Below, in pieces: positions 37,292-48,160 of a stretch of 64,000 nt of DNA (position 1 is its first letter; every line of letters starts with the position of its first letter). The position numbers and the translations under genes are program-made. A model generated the notes under the pieces. The model saw nothing but the letters and a program-made list of their open reading frames with translations. It ran no database searches and was not told the origin of the DNA. Origin of the DNA: Chlamydomonas reinhardtii (taxonomy: Eukaryota; Chlorophyta; Chlorophyceae; Chlamydomonadales; Chlamydomonadaceae); NCBI RefSeq assembly GCF_000002595.2, contig NC_057004.1:3699933-3763932 (forward strand), read 5' to 3'.

Positions 37292-37555
37292 ATGGGGTCT
37301 CTCGGCGGGGCAGAGCCCGCAGCAAGATGGTTTGTTGCTTCGATAGCCAGCTGCCAAATGGCTTCTGATGGCCTTCGTCGCCAAAGCCATGCGTTTGCAA
37401 GCTGCAGCTCGGCGAAGGCAGCGCATTTCGTGGAGACAAAGCGGTCTTTGCCACTTGCCTGGATAGCCAGCAAACAAGCCGCGCCGGGGAGTATGCTGGC
37501 CGCGGATGCAACGTTTGTGGTGGCAGCTAGGAGGAACCAGCACCTACCGCGGCAG
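37292..37555 (+). CDS. Possible upstream (transit-peptide) exon of the RMDN-like gene
   Basis: From ATG at 37292 the frame reads MGSLGGAEPAARWFVASIAS and continues Ser/Ala/Arg-rich, acid-poor, like an organelle targeting sequence. It reaches a donor CAG|GTGCGT at 37555 in phase 0. A phase-0 acceptor (CTGCAG) at 37816-37821 would join it to the RMDN-like reading frame. The alternative is that this is 5' UTR and translation starts at 37768. Confidence 0.35.
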
Positions 37556-37767
37556 GTGCGTAGCGCCAACAACAAATTCTCCAGGGGTTGTTCAGTGGCC
37601 TTAGCAGGTTCGGCGCAGGGGGGAGGTGAAACGAATTTCTCGCAAGCTCTGACTGATAGCGGATGAGACAGCAGGTGGCAGCGGCAGACGCTGACCCCGC
37701 GGCGTCAGTTGATGGGTGTTGCTGATCCTCCATCCTTCCAACAGCTCTTGGCTGCTCAGCTGCATCC

Positions 37768-39753
37768 ATGACTCTTTCCTGGACACCGGATGCCCCTTGC
37801 TACGTGCATCTGTATCTGCAGATCCAGTCGTTTCTCCATCACCTTCCCTCGGCGCCTGGGGAGGCAGTGTCGGTGCTGCTGTGGGCCCCCGGGGGGTTGC
37901 TGTTCCGGGCGCACCAGGCCATCAAGGCCCAAATCGAGCGCAGCAGCCACTGGCGCCCCTTCCGGCGGCTACGAAACGCTGCAGCGGGCGTGGGGCAAGA
38001 TGATGCCAACCGCGTGGGGTCGTGCGGGCCGCGTGCGGCGCGGGTGGCGGCACGCTGGGCTGAGCAGGGCATGCTAGCGGAGCGGCAGCTGCTGCTGGAG
38101 GACGCAATCAGCTACTACGAGAAGGCGGCGGCCGCGGAGCCGGGCGTTGCGGAGTACTGGTGGGTGCTCGCACATAACACGTCATCGGGGTGCCATGGAG
38201 CGTGGCGGGCTCCGTTGCGGGCAGGGGGGCAATCGTGCTGCGAATGCCTGCCTGTCCGTTGCACTCAAGCCCGACACACATCCGCCTGGACTCAACCCAC
38301 ACCCCATCCCGACCACTACCACAGCCCCCCCCGCATGCAACACCACGCGTCAAACCACACCCCTCCTTCAATTGAACCCCGCAGGGCGCGCATGAGCAAG
38401 GCCTGCAGCGACAGCAGCTACGTGGCGGGCACGCCGCCCGACAAGGCGGTGGCGCTGCAGCGGCGCGCCATCGAGCTGGGGCTCAAGGCCGTGGAGGCCG
38501 ACCCCAGCAGCGGCTTTGGCTGGGTGGCGTGCTGCGTGTCGCGCGGCCGCCTGGCGCTGTTTGTGGACAACCGCACCAAGGTGCGTACTGTGTGGCGGGG
38601 AGGGGCCCGCGCTGGGTGGCGGGGCTGGAGTTGAGTGGTTGGGGATAGGGGGTGGAGCGGTGGGTGAGCGGGGGGCGCGGCACGAGGTGGGCGAGGTGCA
38701 CGGGCTACTGGCTTTGACACAACGGGCTGGGGGGACTCGGTTGCGCTTGTGGTCGGCTCCCCTCGGCCATGATTGCTGCGTGCTGCGTGCCGCAGTGCCA
38801 TGCTGCGAATGATGCCTTTGGGTGTCCCCAGAGGCATCCAACGCTGCAAACCCAACCCAACGCGACGCAGGTGGCCCTGGCGCGTCAGGCCCAGGACGAC
38901 GTGCGGAAGGCTCTGCACCTGGAGCCGCACAACGACGTGGCGCACCACCTGCTGGGCCGCTGGGTGCGTCTTGGCGCGGGGGGGGGGCGGGGGCGGGACT
39001 GGGCGACTGCGCTGCTGGGTTGCTGGGGGTATGTGTGTTCGGCAGCACAGAGAAGAGACGGGCGCGGGCGGTGTGCCTGTGTGGAGTGGGCATGTAGGCT
39101 GCGGAATGAATTCGCCGGCAGGCTGAGGCGGTGGATTGATTGCTGGCGCGGCCAGGCACTCCACACACAACACTGCCCCAACGCACACGCCTTCCCTGCC
39201 CTCCCCGCGCGCAGAACTACGAGATGGCGAGCGTGAACGCGGTGGTGCGCACCATCATCCACATGCTGTACGGGCAGGCGCTGATGGCGGGCAGCTACAA
39301 GGAGGCCGCCAATTGCTACCAGCGCGCCGTGGCGCTGCGGCCCGACTACCTCATCCACCGTGTGGAGCTGGGCCGCACCTACGTCAAGCTGGGCCAGCCG
39401 CAGGAGGCGGCGAAGGAGCTGGAGACGGCGCTGGAGCTGGACGTGCCGGACATCAACGCCCTGCTGCAGAAGGTGCGGGCGGGGGCTGCCGGCAGCCGGG
39501 GGAGAGGCATGGAGGAGAGGGGGAAGGGGTGGCAGCAATCCGTGAGTTGGGGGGTGGGTGGGCGGATGGTGGGCGGGGAGGGCTGGTTCGCTAGGGGGGC
39601 GTGAGGAAGGCGGTGGGGGAGCCGCGAGCGGGGACTTACAGGGAAGGCCGTGGGAGGCCGTGAGAACTACAATTCTCTTAACTGGTCGCCGCCCCCCCTG
39701 ACCTACAGGCGGATGCTGTCGCGCTGCTGGCAAAGCTCAAGAGCAGCAAATAA
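37768..39753 (+). CDS. TPR protein similar to regulator of microtubule dynamics (RMDN)
   Basis: Exons 37768-38159, 38385-38580, 38871-38963, 39215-39472, 39709-39753; phases 2, 0, 0, 0; 327 residues. A helical region AERQLLLEDAISYYEKAAAA is followed by EYWARMSKACSDSSYVAGTP, matching the 'WRLARA' first helix of RMDN proteins. Next comes AIELGLKAVEADPSSGFGWV, then VALARQAQDDVRKALHLEPH with HHLLGRW (the RMDN-typical 'LGRW'), and YKEAANCYQRAVALRPDYLI with RVELGRTYVKLGQPQEAAKE, a TPR. It ends at TAA 39751-39753. RMDN proteins associate with mitochondria or microtubules in animals. The plastid or mitochondrial location here is open and depends on the true start (37768, or an exon from 37292). Confidence 0.75.
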
Positions 39754-40895
39754 TCAGCGACGAAGGCGGAAGCATAACGCACTTGCATGGGTATGTACTC
39801 TGACTTGGCGCGCGCCTCAGACTGGTCTCATTGAGCCGCTGTCCGTTGCATTAGCAGCAGCGGCTTGTGGGCAGTGGGCAGGCGTACAGCATGTGTACCA
39901 GCGGCTGGAAGATTATGAGCTTCACAGGGCCCGGGCTGGAATGTGAACACAGTGCGGGTATGGTGGATGGGCCGTGTGCGTTCAGCGTGGGGTAACATTA
40001 TAAGTTGGCAGTTTCATTGCGAAGAAGATGCAAGCGCATGGATGGAAAGCTGCATACGAATAACGCGGTGAGGACGATTGCGTCTTTGCTTGGGGTTGGG
40101 AGCGGGGCATGCCCTGCGCGCCCCGCTGACGGCGTTGGTATCGAGAGCTGCGCGTTTACGCATGCCTTTGGGTGAAGGCATTATTATGGAGAAGAGGATG
40201 CGGCTATCGTTTGTCTAGCACTGTCGGACAATTTATAAATGCTGTGATGGTCCAAACAGCTTGGGACTCGCCCTACGCTTGGCAGGAGGTGGCTTGCGAC
40301 CGCCCCTGATGCTGCGGCTTCTTGACGCCGCGGCGGGGGTTAGGGGTGTGATTACCATGACTCATGGGTTGGTTGACATGCTCATTCCAGGGATGGCGCG
40401 TGATGAGTTGAGGAAGGACGCGCTATGTGCTATGATGTGAGGAACGGATTCGCTGGCATCGTTGTCGACTAGCCGTTTGGGCATGTTCGAGTCGAGCGAG
40501 GCCCCATACAGGAACTTGCCGCACCCGGCGGCAGGCATGTGAGGGCCCTTAGGCAGCGGCGGCAGGACCGAGTGATGTACAGTAATTGTAGTCTATTCAG
40601 GGTCTATTGTTTCTGCTCGGACGAGGATTGCAATGAGACGCGCCGTACGCAAGCGGTGGGCTCGGGCGCGCTGGGGGCAGACGACTAGAACTGTTGTTGC
40701 AAGGTGGCGCGTCACTCGCTTTCTTAGCGCGAGCTTCGCACACGCCAAATGTTACCGCAAACTCCCTGCAAGCGTACACGGCGGGCAGCACGCGTTTGCT
40801 TACATCATTGTACCATCCTCACCGCCTACTCAGTGCCCACGTCCGGCCCGCCAGCACAAGCCCGCTACGCCATGCAGCACGCCACCCGCCGCCGC
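39754..40895. other. Intergenic between convergent genes
   Basis: No gene is supported. The left part is 3' flank of the RMDN-like gene. TTACA at 40800-40804 is the minus-strand TGTAA signal of the LysM gene. It is AT-richer (39960-40600) with no repeats recognised. Confidence 0.5.
40800..40804 (-). terminator. TGTAA poly(A) signal (minus strand)
   Basis: Lies 92 bp downstream of the LysM gene stop codon at 40896. Confidence 0.6.
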
Positions 40896-43132
40896 CTACT
40901 CCTGCCCAGCGCCCTGCTTGACCGGCCGCTGCGGCTGCGGCCCCGTCTTGGCCTGCCCCGGCACCACACAGAACGAGCAGCAGTACACTGGCGGCAGCTC
41001 GTTCAGCCCGCCCTCGTCGTCCGAGTAGGCCGCCACCGCGCGCATGGGGTTGTGGATGGCGCGGCCGGCGCCGTCGTGCAGGCGCGGCGGCAGCCACTCG
41101 CTGGGCTTGTGGCTCCACACGTTGGCGCCACGCACCAGCAAGCTGCGCTCGCGTGGCGCGGGCCGGTCGGCGCCCGGCAGCAGGTCGGCCAGGCCGGGGT
41201 TGGCCTCGTACAGCTCCTCCACGGGGAGCTTGAAGAAGCTGCGAGGTGCGTGCGTGGGAGGGTGCCCAGGTCCAGTAAGAGGAGCAGAGAGTGTAACGAA
41301 CTGGCCGGGGGGAGGCAGAAGTCAGGGGAGGCGGGCATGTGCACCAGGAGCGGAAGTGCGTGCCCGAGCCGGGCGGCAGCTTCCCCTGGGCATCTTCGTG
41401 CCTCTTGTTGCTATTTGGGATCGGTGATAAGAGACCCCATCACGGTACGGTGCGCACTCACTTGGCCACGTCCTGCAACCGGTCGCCCTTCTGCAACGTG
41501 ATGCTGACGTCCTTGTGCTGCATGGCACGTTGGAGGGCCGCACGAGGAGTGCAGCGTCAAGATCACCCCACGCAGCAGTCTTGCTGTGTGATCTTCCTCT
41601 GCAGCCCTAGGTGCCCCGCGTTCCGTGAGGTAACCCATGCGTCCGTACTCCTGTCCGCTTATCGCACCACTGCTTGTTGCATGCACACATCCCTACACCC
41701 TCTCTTGATGTCACACACCTGCACATAAAAGTGGTGGTCGCAGTAGTTGACCGCGGGGTCGTCCTCCGGCACCGGCGCAGTGAAGGCCATGACCTTGTAG
41801 GAGCCGGCCGGGCAGGCCTGCTCCGCAAACGCCGGCGTCACCACGTCCTCGCGCCCGTGCTGGTCCACAAGCACCTGCGTGCCGCGGCAAACCAAGATGC
41901 GCGCGCAGGGGGGGGGGCGTACATGCGTGGGTGGGCTAGCGTCTGCTTGTAACCAGCAGGCTGTCAGCGCCGGCAGTCCGCGTGGAGCTTGCGGCTCTGC
42001 TGTGCTGTGTGTGTACCGTACCCTTGTGTGCGCATGCATGCATGCGTGCATTGGTGTGTACCGTATAACAAGTGATGCATAATACCCCTGCATGGAGCGC
42101 GGGTGTGTGTGGCCAGTGCCCACCTACCTGTTTGACCAGGTCTTTACAGCTCAGCACCGGCGGCATCTCCTCCTCGCTGGGCATATCCGCCCGCCACACG
42201 TCGCCCGGCACCGGCGCCTCCTCCCGCTCCGCCTTGTAGTCTGCAGGGTGCGGACGACCCCGTCACTCCGTCAGGTTCACTTACAGCTTGCATGCACGCC
42301 TTGGCAAACCTCGCGGCGCCTTGGCGCTTGCGGTGCATCCCGGCTCCCAAGGCACTAGCGGCCCCACCAGGGACATCCCCTAAGGAGGCGACCACCTTCC
42401 CCGCACAGTCATCCAGCCCGGCAGCAAGGCAACCAGCCAGCCACGCACCCTGTAGCGCCCAGCTGTAGCTGCCGTGCAGCGCGCCCTCCTTCACGTCGAA
42501 CCAGCGGCTGTCGCGGTCATCGTACAGCGGCTCCGCACCCGACAGCGGCAGCAGGTAGCGCGGCCTGCGGGGGGAGGCAGGTGAGATATGCAGGGTGCGA
42601 GCGGGTGGCGGCGGCATGGGGTGAGGCCCCAGTGCCCGAGCTCAGCACACGGTCGTGGGACCCTGCCCCCTGTAGCCCTTCCGCCCGCACCAGGCCGTGC
42701 CAAGCCACAACCCTGCTTTGTGTGATATTGCCAGTAATTTAAGCCCCCTGGTGTTGAGGATGGGATTACAATACTGACGCTTTAACGACCGCACCTTAAA
42801 GAGATGCTGCGTTTCCCCACAAGAACGGGGGTCTCCGGTGCGTAGTCCACGCGCATACCCACTCGCCGCGGCGGCGCCTTGCCGCTGGTGCTGGCGGCAC
42901 CTCCGCGCCCCGAGCTTGGCGCCTGAAGTGCCTGCTGCACAACCTCCTTGAACTGGCTCACGGCCGCCGAGGCGTCCGGCATGCGGGACGTGCTCGCGCT
43001 GGTGTGACTGGGCACAGCCCCAGGGAAAGCGAAGGGGAGCTGCAGCGGCCCCAGGGACCAGGACTGCGTCGCTGACGCCCCCCTTTCGGGACCGCCTAGC
43101 AGCGTGGCAGGTATAGTTGCTGCGCCAAACAT
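40896..43132 (-). CDS. LysM-domain protein
   Basis: Exons 43132-42795, 42564-42449, 42240-42128, 41874-41719, 41517-41462 and 41238-40896, all in phase; 373 residues. Residues 242-285 form a LysM motif split over two exons: VSITLQKGDRLQDVAN then FFKLPVEELYEANPGLADLL, with the typical GD, the A(N/K)-F and the ANP. LysM modules bind N-acetylglucosamine polymers. The first ~110 residues are Ser/Ala/Pro-rich with an organelle-targeting look. Exons 2 to 4 hold an unassigned region (PLYDDRDSRWFDVKEGALHG, GSYKVMAFTAPVPEDDPAVN, CDHHFYVQ). The tail has a CCSFC motif. The start is the first ATG after an AT-rich upstream region. Cell-wall versus plastid location cannot be decided from sequence. Confidence 0.8.
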
Positions 43133-43462
43133 CTAGTACTGTCGGCGTGAGTCGCTATGGTGGAATTTCGTGCGGGTGGGCGGCTGTCGTCAAGCGAGTC
43201 GATGCAAATCACATGAAGATTGTCAGAGCTACTCAATTGCGAATAGAGCTGAGGGCGCAGCTATTGACTCACACCTTGTTGGAAATGCACAGGCATGAGA
43301 CCTAAGTGCATTGACAGGGACATAATTTGCGCCGAGGCACAACCGTCTTACATAGCGTGTCTAAAATTGAGCCTCTATAAATCATTAGGTCGTCCAGTCG
43401 TGGCTTCTGGGGCCACTTGGCCCAAAACTTCCTCCTAGTTCACTATAAAGGGCCTTGCCAAA
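43133..43462. promoter_or_regulatory. Divergent promoter region with TATA boxes
   Basis: 330 bp between the divergent LysM gene and the plastid protein gene. TATAAAT at 43375-43381 and TATAAAG at 43444-43450 face the plus-strand gene; the first is at a suitable distance from the ATG (43463). Confidence 0.55.
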
Positions 43463-44542
43463 ATGGATTGCAGTGCACTAGCAGCTAGGCGTGCCCTCAG
43501 TCAATGCGCAGGGCCTAGCAGTCGCTGCCTTGTGCCGGCCGCCCTGCCCCAGTCCCGGCCGCGCACTTGCAGTCGCAGCACGGGCCATGCCGCTGGCCAC
43601 CGCGCCACGACGATTGTGGCGCGTGCAAATGGCAAGACGGTGACCCCATCACCCCTCTTCGACGAGGTGGCGGAGTCTGAGGGCTTCATTCGCCTTGTGT
43701 CGCCTGACTCCGCGGAGCCAAACTTTGACGACCCGGACTGGATTTCGAAGGTGGATGACTGGCATGAGTTCTGGAACTACAACAACTGGGAGCTTGAGGT
43801 GGAGGACATTGAAACCGAGGAGGGCAACATCGCCGGACCCATGGAGGCAGTGCGCCGGGCGGAGAAGCTCGTGGACGCGTTCGCGGAGATGGACATGCGC
43901 ACCGACATCGTTAACTGGATGGGGACGCAGTGGTCGGAGGACACGTTTGAGGAGGACAAGTACGCAAACCCGCCCATGGACCCCGAGCGCCCCGACCCCA
44001 ACCCGCCGCTGACGCTGTGGGACCTGCGCGCTCGCGCGGAGAAGGCGCGGCAGCGCCAGCTCATCGACGCCGAGTGGCACCGCCGGCAGAACCGCATCGG
44101 CAAGCTGTGGTACCCGCACATGGACGAGTACCGCGACATGCGCGTGCGTGACAACCCCGTGGAGGGCTACCGCCACGACTGGACGGAGGAGCAGATCCAG
44201 CTGCTCATCACCAACAACGGCATCGCCTGCGACCCCAAAACGCACGGCGCGCTGACCGAGAACCCGCTTGCGAACCAGGACTACCACGCGCTCGGCGTGC
44301 GCTACCTTGAGGAGACGGAGGAGCTGCTGGAGCGCACCGGCCACTTGGCCTCCACCAACCTGCGCACCCAGTTTGACCGCGAGTTTATTCTGCACGGCGA
44401 GGACTACGGCGAGGATGAGGCGGAGGCGGAGCTGGATGCGATGCGCAGGGAGGCGGAGCGTGAGGCGCTGATTGAGGCGGGCATTGACCCGGATGAGGAG
44501 GACCCGGATTCCGAGGTGGTGGGCGAGGTGCGCCTGGGCTGA
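43463..44542 (+). CDS. Conserved-looking acidic plastid protein, intronless
   Basis: Single exon, 359 residues, with ATG in good context (CCAAAATGG). The first ~55 residues are Arg/Ser/Ala/Cys-rich without acids, a typical chloroplast transit peptide ending near ATTIVARANGKT. The mature part is acidic and Trp/Tyr-rich with charged helices: DWHEFWNYNNWELEVEDIE, ANPPMDPERPDPNPPLTLWD, WHRRQNRIGKLWYPHMDEYR, GYRHDWTEEQIQLLITNNGI. There are no membrane segments, no low complexity and no introns, unusual among its neighbours. I could not place the family; comparison with plastid nucleoid or ribosome-associated proteins was considered but not supported. TGTAA at 45327-45331 might be its poly(A) signal, though distant. 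Confidence 0.8.
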   Translation: MDCSALAARRALSQCAGPSSRCLVPAALPQSRPRTCSRSTGHAAGHRATTIVARANGKTVTPSPLFDEVAESEGFIRLVSPDSAEPNFDDPDWISKVDDWHEFWNYNNWELEVEDIETEEGNIAGPMEAVRRAEKLVDAFAEMDMRTDIVNWMGTQWSEDTFEEDKYANPPMDPERPDPNPPLTLWDLRARAEKARQRQLIDAEWHRRQNRIGKLWYPHMDEYRDMRVRDNPVEGYRHDWTEEQIQLLITNNGIACDPKTHGALTENPLANQDYHALGVRYLEETEELLERTGHLASTNLRTQFDREFILHGEDYGEDEAEAELDAMRREAEREALIEAGIDPDEEDPDSEVVGEVRLG

Positions 44543-45774
44543 GCAGGCGCTGCTGGGCGCTGGGCGCCAAACGTTTTGATGGGGCTGAGGGAAAGTGCTT
44601 GCTTGCAGCGCGCAGAAGCGTTTTGGCTGGGTCCAGGACTGGGGCTGGGGCGGCACAGGTTGGGTTGGCGTTGGGCTGCATGCCGGGGCTGTGTTGGCAT
44701 CGGCGGCATGGGCTGGGAACGGCAGCTGGCTTGGCCCGGATGAGCTGGACCTGGCTTGAGGTGAGGGCTGAGCTGGTACGGCTGTCTGGTGTGTTGGCCG
44801 GCGTAAGCAGCTGGACGGCCATCGGCAAATTCACCAATACGAATCCACGGATGGTTTTTTGTTTGTACGTGGAGTCATGCTCGCATACGTGCACGGGGAT
44901 AGGGTGCTTGGGCTGCATGTACATGTACTATAGGCGACGTCACCCGTGTGGAGCTGCAGCTCGGCATTTTGTATTTGCATGCTGCTAAGCTGGCCGGTGG
45001 CACAGTGAAGAGTCTGGCAACAGTGGCTGCGAACGGACCTGTTCTGCGGGTGGTGAGCAGAGGTTGGCAGACGACGGCCTGGTGGTGACAGTTATGCCAC
45101 GGCGCTTGGGCCCAGGGGAGGATGCGCCGATAGGCATCATCAAGGCGGATCGATGGCAGAAATGTGAAAGCACCATGCGACGTGGCAGTACCGACTTGGC
45201 ATTGCCGAATTTAGGGGCATCTTCCGTGACAGGGGCAGGTCAGGATGTATGCGACATGGGGGCTCAATCTTGTGCAGCAGGGAAGAACAGACACAGGGGA
45301 AGGAGTGAGGGACGAGCAGCTGCGCCTGTAAGTTCCTAGGCTGGGACGAGGAGGGTCAGGAAGCCCCAAAGCAGGAACCTGTGAAGCACGTCCCCAGCAT
45401 GCATCATCAAGGGCGCAGGGTTGGGCAGGGGGTGGGACACAACTTCGAACAATGCGCACCGCTGTGGCCCACTTTCTGCGCAAGACGTCTGAATACACAT
45501 GCAGCAAAGTAGGCGGGGGCTTGGGAGTGGGAGCGGCAGTAACGGCGTGGTGCGTGTCATCGAACCGTGCCGCGGCACGAACCTTGAGACCGTGCCATGA
45601 TTGCGCTTGTATACTGTCTTTCGATTACCAGATACATTCGGGAATCCAATTTTGTCTCAACGTCAACGCACTATAGTATTGCACAGCGACAAGTGTCACC
45701 GTCTGTGTTGCCAATTCGGTGTCACTTTCTTTCCCCAAGCACCGCGACTGCAATTAGACAACCTTACTGCCACC
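44543..45774. other. Intergenic: 3' flank of plastid protein gene, promoter of CstF64 gene
   Basis: No gene is supported. TGTAA at 45327-45331. The 5' leader of the next gene is AT-richer from about 45590. No repeats recognised. Confidence 0.5.
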
Positions 45775-48160
45775 ATGGATCGACCACCAACATGCACCGT
45801 ATTCAGTAAGCAGCATTCTCTCGTTCGGCCGCCCTGGCGCGCCATTCTTTGCTTTGCAAGGCGACTCACATATTGCCGTCCCAAATCTTCATGCAGTTGG
45901 AAATATACCATACGATGTCACGGAGCAAATGCTCCAGGATATGTTCAGCCAAGTCGGAGCGATCAAGTCGCTCAGGTGCGTGCGGACGAGGCGGCAAGCG
46001 GAGCTGGAACCTTATTCAGCTGATATCCGACTTGACGGTGCAGGATGGTGACGGACAAGGACACGGGCAAACCCAAGGGGTACGGGTTCTGCGAGTACCA
46101 CGACGTTGGCACAGCGCAGTCGGCCGTGCGGAACCTCAACAAGTACGAGGTCAATGGGCGCATGCTCCGAGTGGACTTTGCAGAGGAGCACTCGGTGGAC
46201 GGGAGAGGGAAGCGCGAGAAGGGTAAGCACACAGGGCGACACGGGGCGCGCAGACGGCGGGCTGTGTTGTGAGCACTAAGACGTTTGAATGCGCATCCCG
46301 AACAACTGCCTCTCGGCTGTAATCACCTTGCAGACATGCGTGGAGGCGGTCGAGGAGGCGGTGGGCCATCGGACAGCCTAGTGCCAGCGGCACCACCTGG
46401 CACGAGGGTAAGCACTTCGAGAGAAACGGGCAAGCCTCTAGGCGCTATGCGCGTGGCCGGACTGATTGGCGGCGCAGGCGCTAGGCTGTCAGCCCCACTG
46501 CACAGCCGCACTCCACGCCACACCCAGGCACAGCCCTCCTGGAAACACCACCAGGGCACCAGCTTACCCATCCATCTGACCGGCTGCGCCATCCGCCCGC
46601 AATAAAGCCCCTCCCTTCCCTTCCACCAACACACCACCACCACGACCCCCTTCCCGCTCCCCCCCCTCTCCTCTCCCTTCCTCTGCCCCGCAGCCCATCG
46701 GCCGTGACGCGGCCAACGCCGCGGCCACGCAGGCCAACTCGCTGCTGGGCAACGCGCCGTACACGGGGCCTGCGCAGGACAAGATCAGCACTGTGATCGC
46801 GGGCATGACGCCGCTGCAGCTGTACGAGATCCTGTCGCAGATGCGCAGCCTGGCGCAGCAGAACAGCGCCACCGCCCGGTCCATCCTGGTCTCCAACCCG
46901 CAGCTCACAAAGGCGCTGTTCCAGGTGGGGGCGGGAGGCGGTGGGATGCGGGAGGCGGTGGGGTGCGGCGCGAAAGGGCTGGGCAACCACTCCCTGCTTC
47001 AGATGCGTGGACAAGGGTCATGGGCAGGGTGGCAGGGTGGCTAGGCCCGAGCTCGGTTCGCATAGGGCGCGGGCTTTTGCTTCTGCTTGGCTGAACGGCA
47101 TATGCGATGTGCTGCCCGGCCTGCAGGCGCAAGTCCTGCTCGGTATGGTCAAGGGCAGCGCGCCGCCCTCGACGTTGCCGGCGATGCCGCAGCCGCAACC
47201 GCCGCAACAACCGCCGCCCGTGGCGCCTCCGGCGCCGCAGCCGGTGGCACCACCGCCCATGAGCCTGCCGCCGCAGGGTGAGCGCGACTGGGCTGAGAGT
47301 GTGTCTCGAGGATAGGTCATACGGCAATTCACTGCCGTTGTGTTGCAGGAGGGCCAGCTGCCGTCCGTGCTATGCCAGCTGCCGTCCGTGCTGTGCAAGG
47401 CATTGTTGCTTGAGTGGTGAACACGCGTTTGCATGTGGTGACCCTGATCTGCCACTGGTCTCACACCAACCTCACTCCGCTCCCCGTAGGCGTGGCGCCC
47501 GCGATGCAGCCGTACCCGGGGGCGCCGTACGCGCCAGGGCCGGGGGCGCCGCCGCCCGCGCCGGTCATGGGTGGCATGCCAGGTGCGCCATACGGCCCAT
47601 ACCTACGAGAGCGACTCTCGTGTGGGTGCAGGAAGACGTGGGGGCAGTGGCATCCTGCCGGATTGAAGTAGCTAGTTGGTGTTACGGCAGACGTGTACCT
47701 GCAAGCTATACCTTTACAGCGCACGCCGCCGATCACGCTCTCCCTCTCCTTGGGCGTCGTTGTGCAACACCGCTTCCGCTTTCACAATGACCGACACACA
47801 GCTCAACCACGTAATATACCGCCACACCGTGCAGGCCCCGCCATGCTGATCGACCCAACCACGGGCATGCCGTACACCGCGCCGCCGGGCGCCGTGATCG
47901 TCACGGCGGGGCAGCAGCAGGGCGCGCCGCAGCCGCAGCCGCAGCAGATGATGCCTCCGCCTCAGGCGCCGCCGCCGCAGGCGGTGGGGCCTGGGGAGGG
48001 CCCGCCCGCCAGCGTGACGCTGCCGCCCAACCTGGCGCCGCAGCAGGCGCAGATGCTGCAGCGGGTGCTGAGCCTCACAGTGGAGCAGGTCAACGCGCTG
48101 CCGCCGGCGCAGCGGCAGCAGGTGATGCTAGTGCGGCAGCAGCTGGGGTTGCCGCAGTGA
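45775..48160 (+). CDS. CSTF2: Cleavage stimulation factor 64-kDa subunit (CstF64/CSTF2)
   Basis: Exons 45775-45805, 45897-45975, 46044-46222, 46334-46407, 46694-46924, 47127-47277, 47490-47582, 47835-48160; all phases agree; 387 residues. An RRM begins at residue 8 with RNP2 VFIGNIPYDV. RNP1 is KGYGFCEY; helix 2 is [17 protein letters not shown]. The hinge domain follows ([20 protein letters not shown], then [20 protein letters not shown]), which binds CstF77 or symplekin. A Pro/Gln/Gly-rich linker leads to the short C-terminal helical domain ([34 protein letters not shown]). In the nucleus it binds the element downstream of the poly(A) site for mRNA 3'-end cleavage. The first exon supplies only [15 protein letters not shown] at 48571-48575. 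Confidence 0.95.

Noticed and set aside
37135-37368. 77-codon frame before the RMDN-like gene
   Set aside because: No family resemblance, no splice signals in phase, and it overlaps the better-supported exon at 37292 in another frame.
43463-44542. Assignment as a plastid-encoded-polymerase-associated (pTAC) protein
   Set aside because: The acidic, plastid-targeted character suggested it, but the motifs do not match the pTAC proteins I can recall, so no name is given.
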